Under the pieces are notes generated by a model that saw only the letters and a list, made by a program, of their open reading frames with translations, was not told where the DNA came from and searched no databases. The position numbers were made by a program, and so were the translations under genes. Below are positions 1 to 8,574 of a stretch of DNA of 64,000 nucleotides, one piece after another (positions within the stretch are counted from its first letter, which is position 1; each line of letters begins with the position of its first letter). Source of the DNA: Thiolapillus brandeum (lineage in GTDB: Bacteria; Pseudomonadota; Gammaproteobacteria; Chromatiales; Chromatiaceae); assembly GCF_000828615.1 (NCBI RefSeq), contig NZ_AP012273.1, forward strand, positions 1,116,001-1,180,000, given 5' to 3'.

Positions 1-740
1 GCCACAAAGACATGGCCTCCCTCTACAGGGCGGGGGGCGGTTGGTTGGCTGGTCACGATTACCTGGATGTCTTTGGTCATCAGGCTTTCCGGATTCACGG
101 TAAAAACAAGGCGTGGCACCTGGGCAAAAACATTGTGCAGGCCCGCCCGCTCAAGCACCTCGTTGAGCCAGTGCCTGCCACCAATGGTCATGGGGGGGGT
201 GGCCCAGATTTCGTAATATGTGGGAACTTTCATGCCAGAAGAGCGGTGTGGGCAGGCTTGGTCCAAATCCCTGAGAAAACGGGCAGCCGCTTTTCTGCCG
301 GCTTTGGGCTCGCCGATCAGTCTCCCGAGTTTTTCCAGGGTGGTGGCAATATCATCCAATGTCCCGGGTTCACTGATGAACACGGGAATGTCTGAATGTC
401 TGAGCCATTGCAGGTCTGCCTGCCGGTTTCCCGATCCCCAGGCAATGACCAGATCGGGATTTGTTTCCAGTAGGTACTCGCGGTTCAGGCTGCCCAGGGT
501 GTCGATGCGGGGTATTTTGTCCAGGCTGTGGGGGTATTCGGAAAACTGCGCGACGGCCACCAGGCGCTTTTCTGCCCCTATTGCCAGCAACATCTCTGTG
601 GCATGTGGTGCCAGGGTCAGAATGCGGGTGGCGGATGAAGCAAGACGAACTTCCCGGCCCAGGTCATCTTCCACCCGAATGTCGCCCCAAACGGGTGCAA
701 GAAAACTGAAGAGTAGCAGAGCACGCAGAAAAACCGTCAT
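1..740 (-). CDS. BtuF-like periplasmic cobalamin-binding protein (3' end outside window)
   Basis: The minus strand from the ATG at 738-740 stays open to the window edge, giving about 246 residues. The start MTVFLRALLLFSFLAPVWG looks like a signal peptide. The following pattern is that of ABC-type vitamin B12/metal-chelate binding proteins: DDLGREVRL, then ATRILTLAPHATEMLLAIGA, then NPDLVIAWGSGN. The likely role is to bind corrinoid in the periplasm for a BtuCD transporter; no transporter gene is visible here. The start overlaps the ampD stop by four bases (ATGA), so the two genes are probably translationally coupled. A riboswitch-controlled btuB lies about 55 kb away. A heme or siderophore binding protein of the same fold is the main alternative. 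The C-terminus cannot be assessed. Confidence 0.8.
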   Translation of the reverse strand, partial: MTVFLRALLLFSFLAPVWGDIRVEDDLGREVRLASSATRILTLAPHATEMLLAIGAEKRLVAVAQFSEYPHSLDKIPRIDTLGSLNREYLLETNPDLVIAWGSGNRQADLQWLRHSDIPVFISEPGTLDDIATTLEKLGRLIGEPKAGRKAAARFLRDLDQACPHRSSGMKVPTYYEIWATPPMTIGGRHWLNEVLERAGLHNVFAQVPRLVFTVNPESLMTKDIQVIVTSQPTAPRPVEGGHVFV

Positions 741-1288
741 GGGTTGATCAATGCAGTGCGATATCGCTTCCAGTCGAAAGCAGGACCCGGATCCGTTTTT
801 CTGCCGGGGGCGATATTCTCGTGTCCGGTGATACGCCTGGAGGTGATGCCGGGGTAGTATTCCATGATCTCCCGGGTGATTCGTGCCAGGGCCTGATACT
901 GGGCATTGGTATAAGGTATCCGGTCACTGCCTTCCATTTCTATGCCGATGGAGTAATCGTTGCAGTTTTTCCGGTCATCGAAGCAGGACTCGCCTGCATG
1001 CCAGGCGCGCTTATCCAGAGAAACGAATTGAATGACCTCCCCATCTCTTCGCACCAGGGCATGGGCGGACACCTTCATATGATATATTTTCGCGAAATAA
1101 GGGTGGGCGCATGGATCGAGCTGATTGAGAAACAGATCGGCAATCCATGGTCCGCCATATTCATCGGGCGGCAGGCTGATATTGTGGATCACCAGCAGAT
1201 CCGGGGTCGTTCCTGCCGGGCGTTCATCATGATTGGGTGAGGGCAGGTACTGGTCGGCGGACAGCATCGTGTTGAATGGGGCTGGCAT
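737..1288 (-). CDS. ampD: 1,6-anhydro-N-acetylmuramyl-L-alanine amidase AmpD
   Basis: This 183-residue protein is of normal AmpD length. AmpD is a cytosolic zinc amidase that removes the stem peptide from anhydro-muropeptides during cell-wall recycling, which also sets beta-lactamase inducer levels in many Gram-negatives. Visible ligands are H35 (LVIHNISLP), H157 (RRITGHENIAPGRKTDPG) and D167, matching the family's two histidines and one aspartate; IGIEMEG near residues 115-121 is also typical. There is no signal peptide, as expected for cytosolic AmpD rather than AmiD. A GGAG ribosome site lies about nine bases before the ATG. The gene overlaps the downstream BtuF-like gene by four bases. 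Confidence 0.93.
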   Translation of the reverse strand: MPAPFNTMLSADQYLPSPNHDERPAGTTPDLLVIHNISLPPDEYGGPWIADLFLNQLDPCAHPYFAKIYHMKVSAHALVRRDGEVIQFVSLDKRAWHAGESCFDDRKNCNDYSIGIEMEGSDRIPYTNAQYQALARITREIMEYYPGITSRRITGHENIAPGRKTDPGPAFDWKRYRTALINP

Positions 1289-1617
1289 GCAGTGTTACTC
1301 CCGTGAACGCCAAATATTGATCCCGAACAAATGGTGGGGGGTTCAATACTAGGCTATAATTCTTTTGACTCAATAGTTTGATGTTTATTTTTTATAAAAA
1401 ACTTTAATTCATTTGGTGCTTGGAGGGGGTTTTGTCTCGGGTAGATCCATGTTTCTGCTCATTTTACCTGTGATCCTGTTCATATGAACTGTAAATCCCA
1501 TTGGCTTGCGTACCGATAAACTGTCAGACTAACCATATCACTGCTTTGGGACGATTTTCGTTTGATCCACTCATGTCACAACCAAAATCATTGCCAGGAA
1601 TACGCTGAGGCAGGAAT
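1289..1617. other. Divergent intergenic region ampD / DUF1631 gene
   Basis: This 329-bp gap is more AT-rich than its surroundings and shows no convincing gene. A plausible minus-strand promoter for ampD is TTGAGT (complement of 1368-1373), a 16-bp spacer and TAGTAT (complement of 1346-1351). On the plus strand a perfect TATAAT lies at 1355-1360 but has no good -35 partner. No repeat or strong hairpin was seen. Confidence 0.5.
1346..1373 (-). promoter_or_regulatory. Candidate sigma-70 promoter for ampD
   Basis: On the minus strand TTGAGT and TAGTAT are separated by 16 bp, about 60 bp upstream of the ampD start. Each box has one or two mismatches to consensus, so this is a weak pattern-based call. 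Confidence 0.35.
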
Positions 1618-3768
1618 ATGCTGAGTCCGGTTCGGAAACGGGAGCTCCATGCTGCGATAGGCCGCCATTTTCAGGCATGGATGCAAGGGCTTTGGCCAGC
1701 ATTTACGGAGCAGATGGATGATGAGTTCTTCCGTCTGGCAGAGCAGTCTGTCAATGACATGGTACAGCGCGGGTACATCGATGCCATTCGCGAACTGCGC
1801 CAGGGGAAAAAACGCCTGTACCGGGAATGCCAACAGGAGTGCGCGAGAGCATCCCAACTGTTTTTTCTCGATTTCCGGGCTTATCAGCAGAATTTTCTGC
1901 GCCCCCATGTGCACATTGATGCCAATCAGGGTTCCCTGGAACTTATCGATGAGGAGGTTCTGGAGGAGGATCTTGCGGCCATGCGTGTCGTGCATCATGC
2001 CGATAGCCAGCATCTTTCCCGCCTGAAGCTGATTGCAAGCCTGTGTGCTTCTGCTATTGGTTCTTCTACCCTGAAGTATGCCGATGTTCCCTTGTCTCCA
2101 CGCATCATGACGGCAGTTTTGGAACATTCTCTGACATCCTGGCAGGCAGGTTTGCCAAGCAAGCTGGTGTTCTACAAGATTTTTGGCAAAACTTTTTTGC
2201 GGCATCTCGACGAACTCTATCCCCAGGTCATTCAGGAACTTGAGAAAGCGGGCCTCACTCCCCGGGAAAATACCGTGATTCGGCGCAAGGATATCCCCCG
2301 GCCTGCGCCATCCTCTGTGGGGCGGGCATCTGCTCTGGAGGAAAGTACCCTGTTTGGCGTTGTTGCCATGGTCAGGCAACTGGAGCAGGAACAGCGGGAG
2401 CAGCTCGGCCTGTTCAGTCAGGACATCGGCCCGGATGGAGAAAACCTTCCTGTGGCGCCGCTTCAGTTGATCAGCAGTGTATTGGAGGATTTGCAAAAGG
2501 AAGTGCTGCAAAGTCCCAGACCCCAGGACATGCGCCAGGCCAGGGTGATTCACAATGCTTTCAGGGGACGTTTGGTAACGGAACTGGAAAAATCGGTTCA
2601 GGGAAAGCGGATGCGGTTACAGCGACTGGATCAACACATTATTGATGTGGTCAGTATGCTTTTCGAATATATATTGGATGATCCCGTTATTCCTGCGCAA
2701 ATGAAAGTCCTGCTGATACGTCTGCAGATGCCGGTATTGCGCGTGGCTGTGGAAGACAAGACCTTTCTTACTGATCGCAATCATCCAGTACGGGATCTTC
2801 TCAACACTCTTGCGGCAGCAGCCTCACGATGGACTGATGAAGGTGATTATTCCGACAACAGTATCTATGGCCGGGTGGACTGGGCCGTGCAGCGAATACT
2901 CTCCAGTCCTGATCAGGGACTTGATTTGTGGGAGGAAGTGAACCGGAGTTTCTCCGATTTCATGCTTCATGAAGAAAGGGGAGCCGTGGTAGCGGAGGAA
3001 CGGCTTTCCCAGGTGGCGAAAGGGCGGGAACGCCTGTCCCTCGCCAGGCGCACGGTTGATGAGGTGCTGGAAGAATTGCTGCCCAAATCCATACCGGCGC
3101 CTGTCTATCAGATCATCGATGAAGTCTGGCGGGATGTAATGACCCTGGCATTGTTGCGTGAGGGAGAGAAAAGCAAGCAGTGGAAGCAGGCTGTGGACGT
3201 TGTGAAGCGGTTGCTGGACAGTGTCGTGCCCAAAGCGGATCCGGAGGAACGGCGGCGCTATGTAGCCATGGTGCCCAAGCTGTATGCGGATCTGCGTCGT
3301 GGTTTTGCATCGATTGCTTACGATAGCACCAGAACGGCCCTGTTGTTCAAGCAATTGCAACATTGCCATGTTACCAGCCTGCGGGGTTTGCAGCCAGCCA
3401 CCATGAACTACCAGCCGGACAAACAATACAACCTGGACGAGGATGCTATAGAACGGATTCTTGACGATGACTGTATCCAGGCAGTCAATGATCTGAAGGA
3501 AGGACAATGGGTTTCCTGGACCAATGGTGATGGCCGGCAATTACGAGGCAAGTTTTCCTGGCGCAGTGATATTGCCGACCTGCTTATGTTCGTGGATCTA
3601 CGGGGCAGAAAACTGGCGGAAATGTCCAGTAGCGAACTGGCTGATCTGTTGCGCACAGGCAGGGCCAGCATTCTGGCGGAAATCAGCCAGCCGTTCATGG
3701 ATCGGGCTCTTGCCAGTATCCAGGCTATTCTCACCCGCCAGTTGCCACCCCAGGTCATGCATGCCTGA
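1618..3768 (+). CDS. DUF1631 family protein
   Basis: This 716-residue protein matches the family called DUF1631, sometimes misnamed thymidine phosphorylase. Recognisable parts are the N-terminal stretch near residue 100 with an acidic block (IDEEVLEEDLAAMRV), the long alpha-helical middle, and a C-terminal module around residues 620-700 with EGQWVSWTNGDGRQLRGKFSW and VDLRGRKLAEMSSSELADLL. The C-terminal module resembles the PilZ-like end of this family. No catalytic residues can be named and there is no signal peptide or membrane segment. Function is unknown; a role in c-di-GMP-linked regulation is only inference from that C-terminal resemblance and from the HD-GYP relic next door. A GAGG motif seven bases upstream supports the ATG. 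Confidence 0.8.
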   Translation: MLSPVRKRELHAAIGRHFQAWMQGLWPAFTEQMDDEFFRLAEQSVNDMVQRGYIDAIRELRQGKKRLYRECQQECARASQLFFLDFRAYQQNFLRPHVHIDANQGSLELIDEEVLEEDLAAMRVVHHADSQHLSRLKLIASLCASAIGSSTLKYADVPLSPRIMTAVLEHSLTSWQAGLPSKLVFYKIFGKTFLRHLDELYPQVIQELEKAGLTPRENTVIRRKDIPRPAPSSVGRASALEESTLFGVVAMVRQLEQEQREQLGLFSQDIGPDGENLPVAPLQLISSVLEDLQKEVLQSPRPQDMRQARVIHNAFRGRLVTELEKSVQGKRMRLQRLDQHIIDVVSMLFEYILDDPVIPAQMKVLLIRLQMPVLRVAVEDKTFLTDRNHPVRDLLNTLAAAASRWTDEGDYSDNSIYGRVDWAVQRILSSPDQGLDLWEEVNRSFSDFMLHEERGAVVAEERLSQVAKGRERLSLARRTVDEVLEELLPKSIPAPVYQIIDEVWRDVMTLALLREGEKSKQWKQAVDVVKRLLDSVVPKADPEERRRYVAMVPKLYADLRRGFASIAYDSTRTALLFKQLQHCHVTSLRGLQPATMNYQPDKQYNLDEDAIERILDDDCIQAVNDLKEGQWVSWTNGDGRQLRGKFSWRSDIADLLMFVDLRGRKLAEMSSSELADLLRTGRASILAEISQPFMDRALASIQAILTRQLPPQVMHA

Positions 3769-3817
3769 TCGAGTGTTTCTGTGCCTGCCGGCGGGTGACC
3801 AGTAAAACCGGAGGATC

Positions 3818-4531
3818 ATGCAAGCCGCGCAATCCACAGTCCACGGAAGGGAAACTGACAGCAGGAAGGCCGGATGGCTGCAGCACAAGCATTTTCCCCT
3901 GCATATTCATATTGCTACCCTGTTCATCGCCCTTACCCTGGCTTTTGGCCTGGCATTGGGCTGGTTCAATTACCAGAACAATGCCCAAATCCTCCTGTCT
4001 GCCTCAAGGCAGGCATTTGAGCAGATCAACCAGGAGTTGATATCCGATCTTCGCACCAAGCGTGTTCAAACAGCCGGCAGCATCAATCTGCTCGTACATA
4101 CCCAACTGGTAACCGCCCGCAACTTGAAGGGCTTTCCCTGCTGACCACGGTGTTGTAGGGCAATGATGCCCCGTCTGCCCTGCAGATCGGCTATCAGCCT
4201 GAGTCCGACAGGCTGCTATGCCAATGGTGACTATTTTATGGATGGTAGCGGCTATCCACGTGGACTGACCGGTGAAGAGCTGCCCCTGGAAGCCCGGATC
4301 ATGGCCATTGCAGACATATTTGAGGCCCTTACCGCATCTGACCGGCCCTACAAAGCACCCAAGAAGCTCAGTGAAGTCCTCAGGATCATGCACCATATGA
4401 AACAGGATCAGCATGTCGATGCCGATCTGTTTGAGTTGTTTCTTACCTCGGGAGTGTATCGCCAATATGCCGAAAAATATCTGGCTCCCGACCAGTGTGA
4501 TGAAGTGGATATCCGGGAATATCTTTCCTGA
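3818..4531 (+). pseudogene. Decayed HD-GYP phosphodiesterase with internal deletion
   Basis: A strong ribosome site (GGAGGA) precedes an ATG at 3818 that encodes a cytoplasmic N-tail, one membrane helix (about residues 28-50) and the start of a periplasmic sensor region, then stops at 4142-4144. Around 4126-4200 a different frame continues family-like sequence (LSLLTTVL, then a TAG at 4156-4158, then [12 protein letters not shown]). From about 4220 the original frame resumes with NGDYF, which is joined directly to [19 protein letters not shown] and [19 protein letters not shown], the tail of an HD-GYP domain. The catalytic HD motif and most of the enzyme are missing. This looks like a membrane-anchored c-di-GMP phosphodiesterase that lost its centre and gained frameshift and nonsense lesions. 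Confidence 0.8.
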
Positions 4532-4623
4532 TTCTGAAGGGCTGTTAAAATGCTATTCTTTTGTGCGCATTTGGGTGCTGCTTTCCCCAAACAAGCATAC
4601 TAACCAGTTACGTGGAGAAAACC

Positions 4624-4968
4624 ATGGCAGAGAAGATTACGGATTCCGGTCTCAAATATGATGATCTGGAGGAAGGTACGGGTACAGAGGCGGTTGCCGG
4701 CAATCAGGTGAGCGTGCATTACACCGGATGGTTGGAGAATGGCACCAAGTTCGATTCCAGCCTGGATCGCAATCAACCCTTCCAGTTTGCCCTGGGACGC
4801 GGACAGGTCATTCGTGGCTGGGATGAAGGTGTGCAGGGGATGAAAGTGGGCGGCAAGCGCAAGCTGATTATTCCCGCGCAACTGGGATATGGGGCTGCAG
4901 GCGCCGGTGGCGTGATCCCCCCCAATGCCACTCTGGTATTTGAAGTGGAACTGCTGGAAGTGATCTGA
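4624..4968 (+). CDS. FKBP-type peptidyl-prolyl cis-trans isomerase (cytoplasmic, single domain)
   Basis: This 114-residue protein is a minimal FKBP domain that isomerises X-Pro bonds. Family signatures are [51 protein letters not shown] and the C-terminal VFEVELLEV. There is no signal peptide, so it should be cytoplasmic. The chosen ATG follows GGAG at a normal distance; an upstream in-frame extension to 4561 lacks family sequence. The TGA shares its A with the ATG of nadC (TGATG), suggesting translational coupling. Confidence 0.9.
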   Translation: MAEKITDSGLKYDDLEEGTGTEAVAGNQVSVHYTGWLENGTKFDSSLDRNQPFQFALGRGQVIRGWDEGVQGMKVGGKRKLIIPAQLGYGAAGAGGVIPPNATLVFEVELLEVI

Positions 4969-5795
4969 TGCTGCCAGCTCCCGAGCAGATCGCCGCTGAT
5001 GTCAGACTGGCCCTGCAGGAAGATGTGGGAAGCGGTGATCTGACGGCCCGCCTGGTGCCCCCGGGAGTGGTTGAGGCGCATATCGTATGCCGGCAGCAGG
5101 CGGTGCTTAGCGGCATACCCTGGGCGAATGAGGTTTTTGCCCAGGTGGATGCGGATTTGGAGCTTTCCTGGCAGTTGGCTGATGGAGATGTTCTGAACAA
5201 GGGGCAGGTGGTTTGTGAAATTCGCGGCCAGGCGGCAAGCATACTCACTGGCGAGCGTGCGGCGCTGAATTTCCTGCAAACACTTTCCGCGACAGCTACA
5301 TCCACAGCCGCTTACGTGGAGGCCGTGGCCGGTACTGGTGTGAATATTCTCGACACCCGTAAAACGCTTCCCGGCCTGCGCCTGGCACAAAAATATGCCG
5401 TGACCTGCGGTGGTGGCGTCAATCATCGTGTCGGACTGCATGATATGGTGCTCATTAAAGAGAATCACATCGCTGCAGCAGGTTCAATCGCCGGGGTTCT
5501 GCACAAGGCGGCCACCTTGTATGGAAACACTCCCATTGAGATCGAAGTGGAGAATCTCAGGGAGTTGCAGGAAGCCCTGGATGCGGGGGCACGGCGCGTA
5601 CTGCTGGACAATTTTGGGGTCGAGGAGCTTGAGGAGGCAGTGACACTCAATGCCGGTCGTGCCCGTCTGGAAGCGTCCGGTGGCGTCAGTTTCGATACGG
5701 TAGCCACCATTGCGGCGACAGGGGTGGATGATATCTCCGTTGGTGCCCTGACCAAGGATGTGAGTGCAGTGGATTTTTCACTGCTTTTCTCCTGA
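4968..5795 (+). CDS. nadC: Nicotinate-nucleotide pyrophosphorylase (quinolinate phosphoribosyltransferase)
   Basis: NadC converts quinolinate and PRPP to nicotinate mononucleotide in de novo NAD synthesis. The 275-residue length is typical. Recognisable stretches are ALQEDVGSGDLTARLV at the N-terminus, GERAALNFLQTLSATAT, the active-site block ILDTRKTLPGLRLAQKYAV followed by GGGVNHRVGLHDMVLIKENH, and the C-terminal barrel strand IAATGVDDISVGALT. It overlaps the upstream FKBP gene by one base. Confidence 0.95.
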   Translation: MLPAPEQIAADVRLALQEDVGSGDLTARLVPPGVVEAHIVCRQQAVLSGIPWANEVFAQVDADLELSWQLADGDVLNKGQVVCEIRGQAASILTGERAALNFLQTLSATATSTAAYVEAVAGTGVNILDTRKTLPGLRLAQKYAVTCGGGVNHRVGLHDMVLIKENHIAAAGSIAGVLHKAATLYGNTPIEIEVENLRELQEALDAGARRVLLDNFGVEELEEAVTLNAGRARLEASGGVSFDTVATIAATGVDDISVGALTKDVSAVDFSLLFS

Positions 5796-5892
5796 TATCC
5801 GAACTATTCCAGGAAAATCTGTCAAACTTATCACCAATCAGAGCTCTGCCAATAGGGGTGGGGCGAAACAACCATACCGAGGAACTTAGCAG

Positions 5893-6612
5893 ATGAAGAA
5901 AAAACCTATTGTGTTGATGTTGGCCGCAGTTGTTCTGGGAGGGCAGGTACAGGCTACAGAGCTCAAGACTTTCGACCAGCGATTCAGCTATACCCTGGGT
6001 GTGCGCATGGCGAAGATGTTGAGCGCACAGGGAATCGGTAAGCTGGATGGGCCTGCTTTTGGCTCTGCAGTGGCGGATGTCATCAATGGCAAGGATCTGC
6101 AGATGACTGAGGATCAAATGACCGAGGTCTTGAAAGAGCGTTCTGATCGTCTCAACAAGGAACGCAAGGCCAAGGCTGCAGCAGCCCTTGAAAAGGGCAA
6201 GAAGTTTCTTGCGGATAACGCCAGGAATGAAGGCGTGAAGGTTACGGATTCCGGACTTCAATACAAGGTGATCCGTGAAGGCAAAGGCGATTCGCCCAAA
6301 AAGACCGACCGGGTCAAGGTGCACTACGAGGGCCGTACTATCGATGGCAAGAAGTTCGACAGTTCCTATGATCGGGGCAAGCCAGCGGAATTTGGTGTGT
6401 CTGGTGTGGTAAAAGGCTTCTCGGAAGCGTTGCAGCTGATGAAGCCAGGTGCCAAATACCAGGTGTTCATTCCGTCAGAGCTGGGATATGGTGAACGCGG
6501 TGCCGGCAAGGTAATTGGTCCCAATGAAGTCCTGGTCTTCGATCTGGAGCTGCTGGAAGTATTGCCAGAGAAGAAACCCGAGCCTGCAGCTGCCGATGCC
6601 GGGAAGAAGTAA
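5893..6612 (+). CDS. Exported FKBP-type isomerase, FkpA/Mip-like
   Basis: This 239-residue protein has a signal peptide (MKKKPIVLMLAAVVLGGQVQA), an alpha-helical FKBP_N dimerisation part (about residues 25-110, rich in Lys/Glu/Ala) and a C-terminal FKBP domain (about 115-225) with VKVHYEGRTIDGKKFDSS, GVVKGFSEALQLMKPGAKY and IPSELGYGERGAG. That layout is that of periplasmic FkpA and Mip proteins, folding helpers for envelope proteins. GAGGAA lies eight bases before the ATG. The gene ends at a bidirectional terminator shared with bamD on the other strand. Confidence 0.9.
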   Translation: MKKKPIVLMLAAVVLGGQVQATELKTFDQRFSYTLGVRMAKMLSAQGIGKLDGPAFGSAVADVINGKDLQMTEDQMTEVLKERSDRLNKERKAKAAAALEKGKKFLADNARNEGVKVTDSGLQYKVIREGKGDSPKKTDRVKVHYEGRTIDGKKFDSSYDRGKPAEFGVSGVVKGFSEALQLMKPGAKYQVFIPSELGYGERGAGKVIGPNEVLVFDLELLEVLPEKKPEPAAADAGKK

Positions 6613-6661
6613 CTCTGAATCCATGGATGCAGAGTAATAGCATCAGAGAAAAGTGCGTATA

Positions 6662-6692
6662 GAAAATGCCGCGGTATCGCGGCATTTTTTTT
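6662..6692. terminator. Bidirectional rho-independent terminator
   Basis: An eight-base-pair stem ATGCCGCG / CGCGGCAT (6666-6673 and 6678-6685) with a GTAT loop is followed by seven T on the plus strand and preceded by an A-rich stretch that would serve the minus strand. It separates the convergent FkpA-like and bamD genes. Confidence 0.85.
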
Positions 6693-6710
6693 GTGCGTCA
6701 GGTGCCCGTA

Positions 6711-7526
6711 TCAGTGTTTGTCCAGCTCCAGATATTCCCAGATCTTTTCTGTGAGCGTCTTGTCCGTGTCTTTGAGGGTTGGGAAATTCCCCTTGGCCTC
6801 ATTCAAGGCCAGCACTTTCAGTGCGTCCCGGTACAATTTTTCCATTCCCATTTTATCGTAGGCCACGATCATGATGGTCAGCCCTTCCTTGACGGAAGGG
6901 GAGTATTGATAGTGCTCCACCACATACTGGGCCCGGTTGGCAGCCGCCAGCCATGCGCCCCGGTCCAGATAATAACGGGCCACATGAATCTCGTGCCGGG
7001 CCAGCTGGTTTCGCAGGTACAGCATGCGCAGCTTGGCGTCTTCAGCATATTCCGTGTCCGGGAAACGGCGCACCAGCTCTGCAAATATGTCATAGGCTTC
7101 CTGGGTGGAGCCCGGATCCCTCTGGGAATTGTCCGTGGGAAGGAAGCGGGAAAAAAAGCCCATGTTGCGGGTGAAATACACCACGCCTTTCAGGTACAGC
7201 GCATAGGCAATGGCGGGATGATCCGGATGCAGCTTCTCGAAACGTTCCAGGGCGGCCAGGGCGGCATCGGGTTCGTCAGCCTGGTAATGGGCATAGGCAA
7301 TGTTCAGTTGAGACTGCAAAGCGTACTTGCCGAAAGGATAACGGGACTCCAGCTTCTGGTAGTATTCAATGGCTTTTTCGTAGTTGCCGCCATGCATGTT
7401 GGAGGTAGCTTCTGAATACAGTTTCTGGGCAGACCAGCCGGCAGTCTTGTCCTGCTGTTCAGGCAAAAGGCTACAGCCACCCAGTAAAAATGAGACAATC
7501 AAGAGTGGCCAGATGAGTCTAGGCAT
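6711..7526 (-). CDS. bamD: Outer membrane assembly lipoprotein BamD
   Basis: This 271-residue lipoprotein has a signal sequence ending in the lipobox LLGGC. TPR-like repeats follow, for example SEATSNMHGGNYEKAIEYY, then KLESRYPFGKYALQSQLNIA. BamD is the essential lipoprotein partner of BamA in outer-membrane beta-barrel insertion. Family signatures include AALERFEKLHPDHPAIAYAL, YFTRNMGFFSRFLPTD and RDPGSTQEAYDIFAELV. It is divergent from rluD, the usual gammaproteobacterial arrangement. Confidence 0.95.
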   Translation of the reverse strand: MPRLIWPLLIVSFLLGGCSLLPEQQDKTAGWSAQKLYSEATSNMHGGNYEKAIEYYQKLESRYPFGKYALQSQLNIAYAHYQADEPDAALAALERFEKLHPDHPAIAYALYLKGVVYFTRNMGFFSRFLPTDNSQRDPGSTQEAYDIFAELVRRFPDTEYAEDAKLRMLYLRNQLARHEIHVARYYLDRGAWLAAANRAQYVVEHYQYSPSVKEGLTIMIVAYDKMGMEKLYRDALKVLALNEAKGNFPTLKDTDKTLTEKIWEYLELDKH

Positions 7527-7614
7527 GGATTCAGATACCCCGGAAACGATGTGCGCCAGATTATAGCGCAGATTCCGGTCCGGCAGAAAAACTTGGCAAA
7601 TGAGGGTTTCCTTG

Positions 7615-8574
7615 GTGGAACAAATTCATCTTCAGGGGGTGGTCAGTCCGGAACTGTCCGGAAAACGCCTGGATCAGGCGTTGGCGCTGCTGTTTCCCGA
7701 CTATTCCCGCAGTCGCCTGCAGGGGTGGATCCGTGAGGGCCGGGTTCATGTGGATGGAAAGCAGCGAAAACCGAAGGAGAAAGTATGGCCAGGGGAAAGG
7801 ATTGTTCTGCAGGCGGTGCTGGAGAGTGTCGACAGTTGCCAGCCAGAAGCGATTCCCCTGGATCTGCTGTATGAGGATGAACATCTGCTGGTGGTGAACA
7901 AACCCGCTGGGCTGGTGGTGCATCCGGCCGCCGGAAACTGGAGTGGCACACTGCAAAATGCCCTGCTGCACCACGATCCTGCACTGGCCGGTCTACCTCG
8001 TGGAGGTATCGTTCACCGCCTGGACAAGGATACTACGGGGCTGCTGGTAGTGGCACGCAATCTGCGCACACACAAACGTCTTGTAGAATTGCTGCAGGCG
8101 CGGGAAATCAAGCGGGAATATATGGCAGTAGTCAATGGCTTGCCAGCGGCCGGGGGAACGGTGGATGCGCCCATTGGCCGTCATCCCGTGAATCGGGTGC
8201 GTATGGCCGTAGTGGCCAGTGGCAAACCCGCCCGTACCCACTATCGTATCAAAGAGCGTTTCCGCAATCACAGCCTGTTGGATGTGCAGTTGGAATCAGG
8301 CCGCACCCACCAGATCCGGGTGCATATGGCCTATATCCACTATCCTCTGCTGGGTGATCCCGTTTACGGAGGGCGTTTGAAACTGCCTTCCGGGGCCAGT
8401 GACGAAACCATCAAATTGCTACAGAAGTTTGGCCGCCAGGCCCTGCATGCCCGGCGTCTCAGCTTGGTGCATCCTGTGTCAGGGCAGGCCATGGCCTGGG
8501 AGAGTCCGCTGCCGGAAGATTTCAGCAGCCTGCTGGAGGGGCTGCGCCAGGATCGGGAGGAACATGGAACCTGA
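7615..8574 (+). CDS. rluD: 23S rRNA pseudouridine synthase RluD
   Basis: RluD makes pseudouridines in helix 69 of 23S rRNA. An S4 RNA-binding domain (LSGKRLDQALALLFPDYSRS) is followed by the catalytic domain with the active-site motif GIVHRLDKDTTG and LESGRTHQIRVHMAY. I chose the GTG at 7615: a GAGGG lies nine bases before it and EQIHLQ aligns directly with the start of E. coli RluD. An ATG at 7600 is in frame and would add five residues. The 3' end overlaps pgeF by 11 bases. Confidence 0.93.
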   Translation: MEQIHLQGVVSPELSGKRLDQALALLFPDYSRSRLQGWIREGRVHVDGKQRKPKEKVWPGERIVLQAVLESVDSCQPEAIPLDLLYEDEHLLVVNKPAGLVVHPAAGNWSGTLQNALLHHDPALAGLPRGGIVHRLDKDTTGLLVVARNLRTHKRLVELLQAREIKREYMAVVNGLPAAGGTVDAPIGRHPVNRVRMAVVASGKPARTHYRIKERFRNHSLLDVQLESGRTHQIRVHMAYIHYPLLGDPVYGGRLKLPSGASDETIKLLQKFGRQALHARRLSLVHPVSGQAMAWESPLPEDFSSLLEGLRQDREEHGT

